Counted from the first letter of the stretch, positions 9,179-17,312 are shown. The stretch is 40,226 nt of DNA from Lachnospiraceae bacterium UBA3641 (GCA_002373875.1 DFKQ01000070.1:1-40226), one strand, 5' to 3'. A program made the numbers and translations. The notes: generated by a model not told the origin, from the letters alone.

Positions 9179-9796
9179 ATGTCAAAGATCGATCTTAATA
9201 ATATGGACGGGATGTATTTTGACATCCTGAGTGAAATAGGTAATATCGGAGCAGGTAATGCTACCACGGCATTGGCTCAGATGATAGGCAGCAAGGTGGA
9301 CATGAAGGTTCCCAAGGTTGAGCTTCTTGAGTTTTCACAGGTAGGTGAGGCCATGGGCGGTGAAGAACAGCTGATGGCCGGTATTTACCAGATTGTTGAA
9401 GGTGACATATCCGGAAGCATCATGTTCCTGTTGGAGGAGAAGTCGGCAATAACCCTGATAAGCAAGCTTATGGGTACACCAGAAGTTGAAAACGCGGGTG
9501 AATTCGGAGAAATGGAACTGTCTGCCCTTAAGGAGATCGGCAATATCATAACGGGTTCATACCTTTCTTCCCTGTCTACACTTACAAACCTTAAGATCAT
9601 TGCATCGATACCGGCCATAAGCATTGATATGTGCGGCTCGATCCTGAGCGTGCCGGCCATTGAATTTGGAGCGGTGGGAGACAAGATGCTTCTTATTCAG
9701 ACGGAATTTTCGGATGATGTGAAGCTGACAGGCTTCTTTATCCTGGTTCCCGATCTTGAATCGTATGATAAGATATTAACTTCTCTTGGAATGTAA
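9179..9796 (+). CDS. cheC: CheY-P phosphatase CheC
   Basis: CheC dephosphorylates CheY-P and interacts with CheD for adaptation. The 205-residue protein contains both copies of the CYX-family active-site pattern. The first is in DILSEIGNIGAGNA, with E19 and N22; the second is in SALKEIGNIITGSY, with E119 and N122. Both phosphatase centres therefore look intact. Spacing between the two halves and the lack of a FliN-type C-terminus point to CheC rather than FliY. The gene lies between cheW and cheD, the standard arrangement in Firmicutes. Confidence 0.95.
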   Translation: MSKIDLNNMDGMYFDILSEIGNIGAGNATTALAQMIGSKVDMKVPKVELLEFSQVGEAMGGEEQLMAGIYQIVEGDISGSIMFLLEEKSAITLISKLMGTPEVENAGEFGEMELSALKEIGNIITGSYLSSLSTLTNLKIIASIPAISIDMCGSILSVPAIEFGAVGDKMLLIQTEFSDDVKLTGFFILVPDLESYDKILTSLGM

Positions 9797-9810
9797 TAGG
9801 TGTAAAGACT

Positions 9811-10296
9811 ATGAGTGAAATGATAAAGGTTGGTATGGCGGATCTCAAGCTATGCAAGAGCCCTGACGCGATCACTACTCTGGGTCTTGGTTCCTGCGTT
9901 GGTATAGCCATAAGAGATCCGGTTACCAAAATAGGCGGACTGGCTCATATAATGCTGCCTGATTCAACTAAGATAACAAACAATCAGTGTATAGCCAAGT
10001 TCGCGGATACAGGTATAGCGGAGCTTGTAAGGATCATGGTGGAAGCGGGAGCTTCAAGGAGCAGGCTTGTGGCCAAGATCGCAGGCGGAGCGCAGATGTT
10101 CGCCCTTCAGGGCAAATCGGAGGCCATGGCCGTGGGCGCCAGGAATGCCGAGGCTGTTACCAAGATACTCGGTGACATGAAAATACCCATTCTTGCCAGG
10201 GATACGGGCGACAGTTACGGAAGGACCGTTGAATTTTTTCCCGAGACCGGTGACTTTGTCATCAAGGCTGTAGGCAAGGACATCAAGAAGATATAA
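9811..10296 (+). CDS. cheD: Chemoreceptor glutamine deamidase CheD
   Basis: CheD deamidates receptor glutamines and is sequestered or modulated by CheC. The 161-residue protein shows the papain-like catalytic set expected for CheD: T23, C29 in GLGSCVGIAIRD, and H46 in GGLAHIMLP. This spacing parallels the characterised Thermotoga enzyme with a two-residue offset. Start ATG 9811 has an AGGTG ribosome site about 8 bp upstream. cheC and cheD are 14 bp apart, consistent with coupled expression of the partner proteins. Confidence 0.95.
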   Translation: MSEMIKVGMADLKLCKSPDAITTLGLGSCVGIAIRDPVTKIGGLAHIMLPDSTKITNNQCIAKFADTGIAELVRIMVEAGASRSRLVAKIAGGAQMFALQGKSEAMAVGARNAEAVTKILGDMKIPILARDTGDSYGRTVEFFPETGDFVIKAVGKDIKKI

Positions 10297-10306
10297 CAGG
10301 TAGGTT

Positions 10307-10624
10307 ATGAACACTAAGAAGGTACCTTTGTTCATTATGCTCCTGGCAGCAGCAGTTACATGCATAGTTACATATATCGATCATTACAGCCTGCATGATA
10401 CGTTGGTTGTTTTGCTGATTGTCCTTATACTCTTTCTGGTGATCGGACTGATCGTGAAGAAGCTTCTGGATAAATTTGAGATATCCACGGATGATTCGAT
10501 AGGTGACGAAGGCGAAGTCGTGGAAAAGTCAACAGAAGGAGAAGAGAATCCGGATGGGGAAGCACCGGCTGAGGGTGAAGGAGAGCAGGCAGAAGGTGAG
10601 GAGGAGCCCGAAGGGGCACAATAG
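10307..10624 (+). CDS. Small membrane protein of unknown function with acidic tail (flagellar operon)
   Basis: I do not recognise a characterised family. The 105-residue product has two hydrophobic segments (about residues 6-23 and 32-50) joined by a short His/Tyr-containing turn. After them comes a cytoplasmic-type tail of about 50 residues that is almost entirely Glu, Gly, Ala and Asp. It begins 10 bp after cheD and ends 22 bp before the sigma-factor gene, so it is surely co-transcribed. The position suggests a motility or chemotaxis accessory role, but nothing in the sequence defines one. The acidic tail is low complexity and would evolve quickly. Confidence 0.75.
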   Translation: MNTKKVPLFIMLLAAAVTCIVTYIDHYSLHDTLVVLLIVLILFLVIGLIVKKLLDKFEISTDDSIGDEGEVVEKSTEGEENPDGEAPAEGEGEQAEGEEEPEGAQ

Positions 10625-10646
10625 CGTGTAATATACGGGGTGCGAC

Positions 10647-11414
10647 ATGGATGACGCAGGAAGGCTTAAGCTGTGGGAGGATTACGCTAGTAACCCCACC
10701 AAGGAGCTTCGTGAAAACATAATATTGGAATACGCACCTTTGGTTAAGCTTGTTGCAGGCCGCCTGTCCATGTATCTTGGCTATAATGTGGAGTATGACG
10801 ATCTTGTAAGCTATGGGATCTTCGGACTTATCGATGCGATAGATAAGTTCGATGCGCTTAAAGAGGTCAAGTTCGAGACCTATGCTTCCCTAAGGATAAG
10901 AGGCGCGATACTCGATCAGATCCGAAAGATGGACTGGATACCAAGGACTGTAAGAAAACGTCAGAGGGATATATCCAATGCCATTAAGGAGATTGAGGCC
11001 AGAACAGGAAGGACTGCTACCGATGAAGAGATCTCCGCTGAGCTGGGGATAACAAATGAGGAGTATGATGACTGGCAGTCCCAGATGAAGGTAACAAACG
11101 TTATCTCTCTGGACGAATTTACGGAATCGGGCGGCGGCGATGTAATAAGCGAATCCTCCACGGTGTCCCGTTACGAGCTTCCCGAGGAAGCGGTGGAGAA
11201 GGAGGAATTGAAGCTTGTTCTTCAGGAGGCTCTTACACAGCTGACCGAAAAGGAACGGCAGGTCGTACTTATGTATTATTATGAGGATATGACCCTCAAG
11301 GAAATAAGTAATGTACTTGAGGTGTCCGAGTCGCGGGTATCCCAGCTGCATACCAAGGCCCTTAATAAAATGAAGGGTAAGATGGGTAAGTATATGGGAT
11401 TTCTTAACGGATGA
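10647..11414 (+). CDS. fliA: Flagellar RNA polymerase sigma factor (FliA/SigD/WhiG family)
   Basis: This alternative sigma factor directs transcription of late flagellar and chemotaxis genes. The 255-residue protein has no region 1. It shows region 2 (EYAPLVKLVAGRL, then YDDLVSYGIFGLIDAIDKFD with the core-binding and -10-recognition residues), region 3 (RKRQRDISNAIKEIEARTG), and region 4 with a helix-turn-helix (MTLKEISNVLEVSESRVSQLH). The length and the FETYASLRIRGAILDQIRKMDW stretch, read in two parts, are typical of the FliA/WhiG branch. It is encoded after cheD, as in Bacillus and many Clostridia. I see no convincing sigma-28 promoter in this window, so its targets probably lie elsewhere. 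Confidence 0.94.
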   Translation: MDDAGRLKLWEDYASNPTKELRENIILEYAPLVKLVAGRLSMYLGYNVEYDDLVSYGIFGLIDAIDKFDALKEVKFETYASLRIRGAILDQIRKMDWIPRTVRKRQRDISNAIKEIEARTGRTATDEEISAELGITNEEYDDWQSQMKVTNVISLDEFTESGGGDVISESSTVSRYELPEEAVEKEELKLVLQEALTQLTEKERQVVLMYYYEDMTLKEISNVLEVSESRVSQLHTKALNKMKGKMGKYMGFLNG

Positions 11415-11438
11415 TATTTTTTATCATGGGGGAGAAAA

Positions 11439-13040
11439 ATGGGAGATTACAATTCTTATTTCAGGCTAAGGATCAAGGGAGACGGAACATATCTTATACT
11501 CTATCCGCCGCAGGGAAACGGAGCGGCAATAGAATTCGACGAGCTTCAGGGTTACCTCCAGAGGCATGGTTTTATTGCGGACAAGATAGCTATTGCCAAG
11601 GCTATCCAGGGGTCCGGTGGTGAAACCTGTGAGGTAAAGATCGACAACAGGGTCGTACATGAAGAGAATGAGAGCTATGATTTATCGATATCCGATGACG
11701 GCATGTCCTGTATTATAAGGTTTTATCCTCCTTCAGATAAGGGGGAAGAGCTGAAAAAGGATGAGATAATAAAGGATCTTAAGTTTAAGAAGGTCTCCTT
11801 TGGTATCAAGAATGATGTCATAAACAGTTTCTTTGAGGATAAGCATTATTGTACCGATTACGTGATTGCTGAGGGTAAGCCCGTAAGGGAAGGAACGGAT
11901 GGTACGATAGAATACCTCTTCAACACCAACCCATCAACAAAACCCACTCTTAATCCCGACGGAACGGTCGATTTCTTTAATCTCAATATCATAAGCGGCT
12001 GCAAGGAGGGGCAGGTAGTTGCCAGGTTGACGCCTGCCGATCCGGGAGATGACGGTGTTAACGTTTTCGGGGGATATATAAGTCCGAGAGATGTTAAGGA
12101 GCCCAAGTTCTCCTTCGGTAGAAACCTTAAGGTTTCGGATGACGGATTGGAGCTCATAAGTGAGATAAACGGGAACGTTACACTTGTAGACAGTAAGGTT
12201 TTTGTTTCCAATATATATGAGGTCAACGACGTTGATACGTCCACCGGTAATATAGAGTATGACGGCGACGTACATGTTAACGGTAATGTAAATGCGGGCT
12301 TTACTGTAAAGGCCAGCGGTAATGTTGAGGTGCGCGGTGTTGTTGAAGGAGCTCTGGTAGAGGCGGGCGGAGATATAATAATCACCCGCGGAATGAACGG
12401 AATGGGTAAGGGCGAGATCATTGCGGGCCGTAATATCGTGGCCAAGTTCCTTGAGAATGCCAAGGCAACGGCAGAAGGATACATACATGCTGAGGCGATA
12501 ATCCATTCGAGGATAATGAGTAAGGGTGATGTTATCGTAACGGGTAAGAAGGGCTTTATTACCGGAGGAAGCGTACAGGCACTTGGCAATGTCGAAGCTA
12601 AGATAATCGGTTCCGAAATGGGTGTGGACACCGATATTCAGGTGGGGCAGGATCCTTCCATTAAGCTGAAGGCATCAAGCATGCAGCAGGAGATAACTGA
12701 GAAAAACAAGAAGCTAGATCAGGTTAAGCCTGTACTTGTGACCCTTACCATGCGTATGAAGAAGGGCGACAAGCTTACGCCCGACCAGTTGCGTAATTTC
12801 AAGCAACTGTCGGAGGAATTCAAGAAGCTTAACGAAGAAATAAACAAATTGATGGATGAATATGAAAAGTACATGGACTCCATAGACATTAAGGATACTG
12901 AATCCATGGTCAAGGTATCTGATTGCGCCTATCCCGGTACTAAGATCACCATAAGTGAGGTATATACCCGGCTTAAGGCGCCGGCAGTCAGGTCGCGTTT
13001 TGTCAAGGAGGGTGCGGATATAAGGATAAAGGCTCTGTAG
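11439..13040 (+). CDS. FapA (DUF342) family flagellar assembly protein
   Basis: The 533-residue protein belongs to the FapA/DUF342 family, common in flagellar operons of Clostridia and Vibrio-type bacteria and linked to flagellar polar placement or assembly. An N-terminal region (about 1-165) leads into the DUF342 beta-helical core. That core has repeated short Gly/Val strands such as GDVHVNGNVNAGFTVKASG, GNVEVRGVVEGALVEAGGDI and IIAGRNIVAKFLENAKATAEG. A Lys/Glu-rich coiled coil follows (about 405-475), and the end is basic. The ATG at 11439 follows a GGGGGAG ribosome site, 24 bp after the sigma gene. The family assignment is good; the molecular role is not settled. Confidence 0.88.
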   Translation: MGDYNSYFRLRIKGDGTYLILYPPQGNGAAIEFDELQGYLQRHGFIADKIAIAKAIQGSGGETCEVKIDNRVVHEENESYDLSISDDGMSCIIRFYPPSDKGEELKKDEIIKDLKFKKVSFGIKNDVINSFFEDKHYCTDYVIAEGKPVREGTDGTIEYLFNTNPSTKPTLNPDGTVDFFNLNIISGCKEGQVVARLTPADPGDDGVNVFGGYISPRDVKEPKFSFGRNLKVSDDGLELISEINGNVTLVDSKVFVSNIYEVNDVDTSTGNIEYDGDVHVNGNVNAGFTVKASGNVEVRGVVEGALVEAGGDIIITRGMNGMGKGEIIAGRNIVAKFLENAKATAEGYIHAEAIIHSRIMSKGDVIVTGKKGFITGGSVQALGNVEAKIIGSEMGVDTDIQVGQDPSIKLKASSMQQEITEKNKKLDQVKPVLVTLTMRMKKGDKLTPDQLRNFKQLSEEFKKLNEEINKLMDEYEKYMDSIDIKDTESMVKVSDCAYPGTKITISEVYTRLKAPAVRSRFVKEGADIRIKAL

Positions 13041-13067
13041 GTATGTACTTAAGGACGGAGGTATGTT

Positions 13068-13379
13068 ATGATTAGTCCTGTTGAATTGAGTGGTACTCTG
13101 GCACGTACTCAGGATATAGCGAATCTTCGTGCCAATGAGGACAATAAGGCTGCACTTGATCATGTAAATGTGCAGAATCAGGTTGATGTCAGGGGTGAAG
13201 AAACGGTACATACCGTCAAGTCGGCAAGTGAGAGTGATGGTACCGACACCAGACATGATGCCAAAGAAAAGGGTAAAAACGAATTTATTGATATAAGGAA
13301 GAAGGACAAAAAGTCCAAGGCACCGGATGCGGTTGTAAGGGTGAAGTCAAAATCCCCGGGATTTGACTTGAAAATATGA
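13068..13379 (+). CDS. Small hydrophilic protein of unknown function (flagellar operon)
   Basis: The 103-residue product has no membrane segment. The first 50 residues are moderately conserved in character (MISPVELSGTLARTQDIANL, then HVNVQNQVDV), and the remainder is a highly charged Lys/Asp tail ending KSPGFDLKI. I recall similar short proteins next to FapA in other Lachnospiraceae but cannot name a function. The start is supported by a GGACGGAGG ribosome site. Codon use is like its neighbours. It is probably part of the motility operon and could be a soluble partner of FapA or the sigma factor; this is only positional inference. Confidence 0.7.
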   Translation: MISPVELSGTLARTQDIANLRANEDNKAALDHVNVQNQVDVRGEETVHTVKSASESDGTDTRHDAKEKGKNEFIDIRKKDKKSKAPDAVVRVKSKSPGFDLKI

Positions 13380-13382
13380 TAT

Positions 13383-13403
13383 GTAACTGTTCCGAACGGT
13401 TAC
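13383..13403 (+). other. Intergenic hairpin without T-tract
   Basis: In the 46-bp gap there is a compact stem: GTAACTGTT (13383-13391), a three-base loop CCG, and AACGGTTAC (13395-13403), nine pairs with one T-G wobble. No run of T follows, so it is not a standard terminator. It may slow polymerase, protect an mRNA end, or be a processing site separating the upstream flagellar genes from the DUF6115 gene. Confidence 0.5.
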
Positions 13404-13425
13404 TGCGATTTATAGGAGACATGAT

Positions 13426-14121
13426 ATGACCCCTATGGAAATAACACTCCTTATCATAGGAGTGGTTATTTTTTGTTTAAGCTTCATGCTTAAGGATAAA
13501 AATGAACAGGTTGTTCAGGGTATCGATGAAAACAAGCTGCGTGAGGAAGTAAGGCGTATAACCGACAAGGAGTATGACTCAATGAGCCTTAAGGTTAAGG
13601 AGGCAACGGACTCTTCGGTGGAATACGCCATGGAGAAATCCGAACGTGCGCTTGAAAAGCTGTCTAATGAGAAGATAATGGCTCTTTCCGAATACAGTAA
13701 TACCATAATGGATGAGATAAACAAGTCTCACAAGGAGGTCATGTTTCTGTACGATATGCTTACCGATAAACAGACGGACCTGAAGAATACTGTACGTAAG
13801 GCTGAGGCAACAGCCAGAGAGGTAAACGATGCCGGAAACAGGATCGTAAAACAGAAGGTGGTCCGCAAGAAGGCTGAGCCTGAAACCGGGATGGAAGCTG
13901 AAATAAAAGATGAAAAAGATGCAGAAGCCGGGGAGCTTAAGGCAAGGCGGGGCAAGATAGCCGCAATAATAGAGGACGGGATGACCGAAGAACAGAAGGA
14001 GAACAATAACAAAAGGATCATTGAACTTCATCAGGCCGGAAGAACCAATGTTGAGATCGCAAAGGAGCTTAATCTCGGTGTAGGTGAGGTGGGACTTGTG
14101 ATCGATCTGTTTAAGAGGTAG
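13426..14121 (+). CDS. Membrane-anchored coiled-coil protein with C-terminal HTH-like motif (DUF6115-like)
   Basis: The 231-residue protein has one N-terminal membrane segment (about residues 5-21). A long Glu/Lys-rich coiled coil follows (about 30-150, including NTIMDEINKSHKEVMFLYDM), then a charged linker. It ends in a helix-turn-helix-like unit, KRIIELHQAGRTNVEIAKEL followed by NLGVGEVGLVIDLFKR. That combination matches the DUF6115 type found next to FapA in Firmicutes flagellar loci. The HTH-like end may bind protein or DNA at the membrane; no experiment that I know of defines it. A GGAGA ribosome site lies 8 bp before the ATG. The stop codon is 5 bp from the next gene's start. Confidence 0.75.
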   Translation: MTPMEITLLIIGVVIFCLSFMLKDKNEQVVQGIDENKLREEVRRITDKEYDSMSLKVKEATDSSVEYAMEKSERALEKLSNEKIMALSEYSNTIMDEINKSHKEVMFLYDMLTDKQTDLKNTVRKAEATAREVNDAGNRIVKQKVVRKKAEPETGMEAEIKDEKDAEAGELKARRGKIAAIIEDGMTEEQKENNNKRIIELHQAGRTNVEIAKELNLGVGEVGLVIDLFKR

Positions 14122-14126
14122 ACGGT

Positions 14127-14885
14127 ATGAAGCGTAAGAGCTACTTAAGAGGTTTGGGGACCGGCCTTTTTATCTCTGCCGTTTTGATGGGGATATCCGT
14201 ATCCGGTAAGCCTGAGGAACTGAGTGATGCCGAGATCAGAACAAGAGCTAAAGCTTTAGGCATGGTTGAAGAGGATTCGGTGCTGGTAAAGCCGGCTAAG
14301 GAAGCTGCAGAGGTTATAAAAGAGACCAAGGCAGAAACTGAAGAAGAACAAAAGGAAGAACAAAAGGAAGAACCGAAGGAAGAGAGTAAGGCTGAGGTAA
14401 GCCCCAAAGAAGGTACTGAAGCCGGTATGGAGGATGCCTCAGGGACAAAGCCGGAAGAAGCCGGCGGTGAAAATGAGCAGGTAACGGAAAGAAAGGATAC
14501 GGAGGTTGCCGTCCTTTCGGAAGATAATGAACCGGCGGCAGAAGAGGCCACAGAAGCCGGTGAGGATATAAGGGACAGCAAGGAAGACCGGGCCATGGGA
14601 GGGCAGAACGAGAATGAGTCATCACAGGAGAAGGTAACCGGCCTGCAGAACTCTTCGGATAAGCTTGGATATAACGAATTCTTTACTGTACAGATAGCTT
14701 CGGGTTCATCCTCCGAAACCGTGTCAAGGCTTTTGAAGCGCGGGGGAGCCATAGATGATGCGGATGATTTTGATGAATATCTGTGTAATAACCATTATGA
14801 TAAAAAGATCACGCCCGGAGTGTTTAAGATACCGGTGGGAGCGGACTATCAACAGATTGCTGACATAATAACAGGAGGTAGCTGA
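14127..14885 (+). CDS. Single-pass membrane protein with C-terminal MltG/YceG-like substrate-binding segment, no catalytic domain
   Basis: The 252-residue protein has a basic N-terminus and one membrane helix (about 9-27). A roughly 130-residue Glu/Lys/Pro-rich linker with short imperfect repeats (EEQKEEQKEEPKEE) follows. The C-terminal module (about 185-252) contains FFTVQIASGSSSETVSRLL and ITPGVFKIPVGADYQQIADI. This module resembles the LysM-like segment that precedes the catalytic domain of the endolytic murein transglycosylase MltG (YceG). The catalytic part with its glutamate is missing, so it cannot be a transglycosylase by itself; peptidoglycan or protein binding is more likely. It overlaps nothing but sits one base before degV. 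The similarity is judged by eye. Confidence 0.65.
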   Translation: MKRKSYLRGLGTGLFISAVLMGISVSGKPEELSDAEIRTRAKALGMVEEDSVLVKPAKEAAEVIKETKAETEEEQKEEQKEEPKEESKAEVSPKEGTEAGMEDASGTKPEEAGGENEQVTERKDTEVAVLSEDNEPAAEEATEAGEDIRDSKEDRAMGGQNENESSQEKVTGLQNSSDKLGYNEFFTVQIASGSSSETVSRLLKRGGAIDDADDFDEYLCNNHYDKKITPGVFKIPVGADYQQIADIITGGS

Positions 14886-14886
14886 T

Positions 14887-15774
14887 ATGGGAGATTACGT
14901 ATTGAGTTGTTGCTCGACTGCCGATATGCCAAAGGAGTTTTATAAGAACAGGAAGGTAGCTTATCTGTGCTTTCATTTTTATCTGGACAGTAAGCTTTAC
15001 ATTGATGATCTGGGCCAGACGATGAAGTTTTCGGATTTTTATGATAAAATGGCGGAAGGCTCTGATACACAGACCTCACAGCCCAATGTGGAAGAGTACA
15101 GGGAGCATTTTGAAAAGTTCCTTGCCGACGGAAGGGATGTGATACACTTAACCCTGTCAAGCGGGATATCGGGCGCCAATAATTCGGCGAATATTGCCGC
15201 TGCTGAATTAAGGGAGAAGTATCCGGACAGGAAGCTTATAGTAATAGATTCCATGGCGGCCTCCGGCGGTTTCGGACTCTTTGTGGATAAGCTTGCCGAC
15301 TTAAGGGATGAAGGTAAGAGCATAGAAGAGCTCGAGGAGTTCGCTCTTAAGAACAGGCTCAGGGTACATCACTGGTTCTTTACCACGGATCTTACATATC
15401 TTGTAAGAGGCGGGAGAGTCAGCAAGGTATCGGGTTTTTTCGGAAATATGTTAAACATTTGTCCTCTTCTTAATGTAAATAATGAGGGCAAGCTTATTCC
15501 AAGGTATAAGATAAGAACCAAGAAGAAGGTTATAGAGGCAACCGTTGAGCAGATGCTCATGCATGCTGATAATGCCAACGATTATGATGGTAAATGCTTT
15601 ATAACTCATGCCAATTGTCTTGATGATGCGAAGGCAGTGGCCTCGCTCATAGAGGAGAAGATACCTGCCCTCAGGGATAAGATATTGATCAATTACATAG
15701 GAACAACAATCGGTTCTCATACAGGTCCCGGAACGGTAGCACTATTCTTCTGGGGGGATGAGAGAACAGAGTAG
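14887..15774 (+). CDS. DegV family protein (FakB-like fatty-acid binding), copy 1
   Basis: DegV/FakB proteins bind a fatty acid and, in characterised systems, present it to the kinase FakA for phosphorylation. The 295-residue protein has the DegV signature segments: TSQPNVEEYREHFEKFL, then HLTLSSGISGANNSANIAA with the ligand-contacting Ser/Gly loop, VIDSMAASGGFGLFVDKLAD, and the C-terminal IGTTIGSHTGPGTVALFFWG. The start ATG 14887 lies one base after the previous stop, with GGAGGT just upstream. No FakA is encoded in this window. A second, divergent DegV follows directly. Confidence 0.9.
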   Translation: MGDYVLSCCSTADMPKEFYKNRKVAYLCFHFYLDSKLYIDDLGQTMKFSDFYDKMAEGSDTQTSQPNVEEYREHFEKFLADGRDVIHLTLSSGISGANNSANIAAAELREKYPDRKLIVIDSMAASGGFGLFVDKLADLRDEGKSIEELEEFALKNRLRVHHWFFTTDLTYLVRGGRVSKVSGFFGNMLNICPLLNVNNEGKLIPRYKIRTKKKVIEATVEQMLMHADNANDYDGKCFITHANCLDDAKAVASLIEEKIPALRDKILINYIGTTIGSHTGPGTVALFFWGDERTE

Positions 15775-15804
15775 TTTTTATGTGTATTTTGTTAGGAGAT
15801 ATTG

Positions 15805-16677
15805 ATGAAGGTTGCCGTAATGACCGACACCAACAGTGGGATAACGGTCGATGAAGCTAAGGATATGGGTATTTTCTGTATGCCCATGCCGGTTATTATA
15901 AACGAAGAGAATTATATTGAGGGTGTAAACCTGTCAAGGGCCCATTTCTTCAAGGTGATGATGGATGGAGCGGATGTATCCACTTCCCAACCCTCACCGG
16001 GAGAGCTGGTCGATATGTGGGATTCCGTTTTTGAAAAGGGATATGATGAAATAATCTATATTCCCATGTCGTCAGGGCTGTCAAGTTCCCAGAAGAACGC
16101 GGAGTTCTTCGCGAAGGAATATGAGGGAAGGGTAGCGATAGCAGATAACCACAGGATATCGGTCACCCAGAGACAGTCGGTCATGGATGCGATCCTCTTG
16201 GCAAAAGCAGGTAATGATGCCCGCAGGATAAAGGAGATACTTGAAGAGACGGCTTACGATTCCGTTGTGTATCTTACGGTTGATACCCTGGATTATCTAA
16301 GGAAGACAGGCCGTGTTAATGCTACTGCGGCGACTGTGGGAAATGTGCTTGGGATAAAACCCATTCTTAAAACAACGGGCGGTAACTTCGAGGTATGCCT
16401 GCCCGTTCGCGGGATCAAGAAGGCAATGTCCAAGATTATAGAAGAGATGAATATGGAGCTTAAAACGAGATTTGCCGGCATTCCGCGAGATGAGCTGATC
16501 ATCGGTACGGCGGGTTCATTCGTGGATCAGGATGATGCCAGCAACTGGTGCAATACCGTCAAGGAGGCATTTCCCGATATAGAGGTTTATTACGATAAGC
16601 TGTCCTGTTCCATATCGGTTCATACAGGCCCGAATGCGTTGGGAGTAGGGATGAGCAGGAGGGTAACGGCAGAATAG
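15805..16677 (+). CDS. DegV family protein (FakB-like fatty-acid binding), copy 2
   Basis: This second DegV protein (290 residues) starts MKVAVMTDTNSGITVDEAKD. It shows STSQPSPGELVDMWDSVFE, the ligand loop IPMSSGLSSSQKNAEFF, VAIADNHRISVTQRQSV, and CSISVHTGPNALGVG near the end. It is only distantly similar to the preceding copy, so the pair is old paralogy rather than a recent duplication. An in-frame TTG at 15802 is possible, but AGGAG (15794-15798) is better spaced for ATG 15805. Different FakB paralogues typically prefer different acyl chains, so two genes may serve different ligands. A bidirectional terminator closes the unit. Confidence 0.9.
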   Translation: MKVAVMTDTNSGITVDEAKDMGIFCMPMPVIINEENYIEGVNLSRAHFFKVMMDGADVSTSQPSPGELVDMWDSVFEKGYDEIIYIPMSSGLSSSQKNAEFFAKEYEGRVAIADNHRISVTQRQSVMDAILLAKAGNDARRIKEILEETAYDSVVYLTVDTLDYLRKTGRVNATAATVGNVLGIKPILKTTGGNFEVCLPVRGIKKAMSKIIEEMNMELKTRFAGIPRDELIIGTAGSFVDQDDASNWCNTVKEAFPDIEVYYDKLSCSISVHTGPNALGVGMSRRVTAE

Positions 16678-16696
16678 CAGAATAGGAACAAAATAA

Positions 16697-16724
16697 AAGA
16701 GGCAGGTTCGTCAACCTGCCTCTT
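16697..16724. terminator. Bidirectional rho-independent terminator between degV and CAP gene
   Basis: A perfect 12-bp stem, AAGAGGCAGGTT (16697-16708) with loop CGTC and AACCTGCCTCTT (16713-16724), lies in the gap between two convergent genes. Read on the - strand it is followed by TTTTATTTTG, a good T-tract for the CAP gene. Read on the + strand the tail is TCTGTTTGTG, weaker but usable for the DegV unit. Confidence 0.88.
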
Positions 16725-16745
16725 CTGTTTGTGTACGGAACCGGA

Positions 16746-17312
16746 TCAATAACCGAATTCCTGTGCCCAATAATAAGTTCCGTCATCTGCTTCGTATATT
16801 GCGATAGCACATCTTGTAAATTCATCCCATAAAATGTTCTCGCGATGAGTAGGAGAATTCATCCAAGCCGTAACGGCAGCATCCGCGGAATTGAATCCGT
16901 ATGCCAGGTTCTCTCCGCCCTGCACCTTACTGTTTACGGTATACCAGGCCTTACCGTTGGGTCTGGTATGTGAGAATGATACTTCGCACTCCTCTGCGCG
17001 AACTGCAGAACACGACTCGAGGTTTCCGTCCCACCTAAGTGAACCAAGACCGGCAGCCGCACGCTCCATGTTGATCGCATCGAGAGCATCAAGAGCTATG
17101 TTGCGCAGTCCTGAGTCAGTTGCCGAAGAAGCTGCCAGAGCGATCGCTCCGTCATCGAAACTTGATACGGTTTCACTTTCAATTTCGGCCAAATCTCGCT
17201 TAGCTGAGTTGTCCTCGATTCCCACGCCCTTATAATTCATCAGTATCGCACATACGGCAATCGGAACGAGCACTACACCTGCTATGATCCCTATAAGAGA
17301 TTTTTTCTTCAT
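16746..17312 (-). CDS. CAP (SCP/PR-1-like) domain protein, membrane-anchored or secreted
   Basis: The 188-residue protein begins MKKKSLIGIIAGVVLVPIAV, a signal peptide or signal anchor. A spacer of about 50 residues follows, then a bacterial CAP domain: ALDAINMERAAAGLGSLRWD, FSHTRPNGKAWYTV, GENLAYGFNSADAAVTAWMN and SPTHRENILWDEF, ending YYWAQEFGY. The His and Glu residues of the CAP cavity are present. Bacterial CAP proteins act outside the membrane; their functions are mostly unproven. The ribosome site AAAGGAGGG lies 7 bp before the ATG. It is a single-gene unit with its own promoter and terminator, inserted between the motility-side genes and the envelope genes. Confidence 0.88.
   Translation of the reverse strand: MKKKSLIGIIAGVVLVPIAVCAILMNYKGVGIEDNSAKRDLAEIESETVSSFDDGAIALAASSATDSGLRNIALDALDAINMERAAAGLGSLRWDGNLESCSAVRAEECEVSFSHTRPNGKAWYTVNSKVQGGENLAYGFNSADAAVTAWMNSPTHRENILWDEFTRCAIAIYEADDGTYYWAQEFGY

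Noticed and set aside
14330..14400. GAA/AAG-rich repeats in the MltG-like gene as a mobile or CRISPR-like repeat
   Set aside because: They are in-frame low-complexity coding repeats of a flexible linker, with no regular spacer structure.
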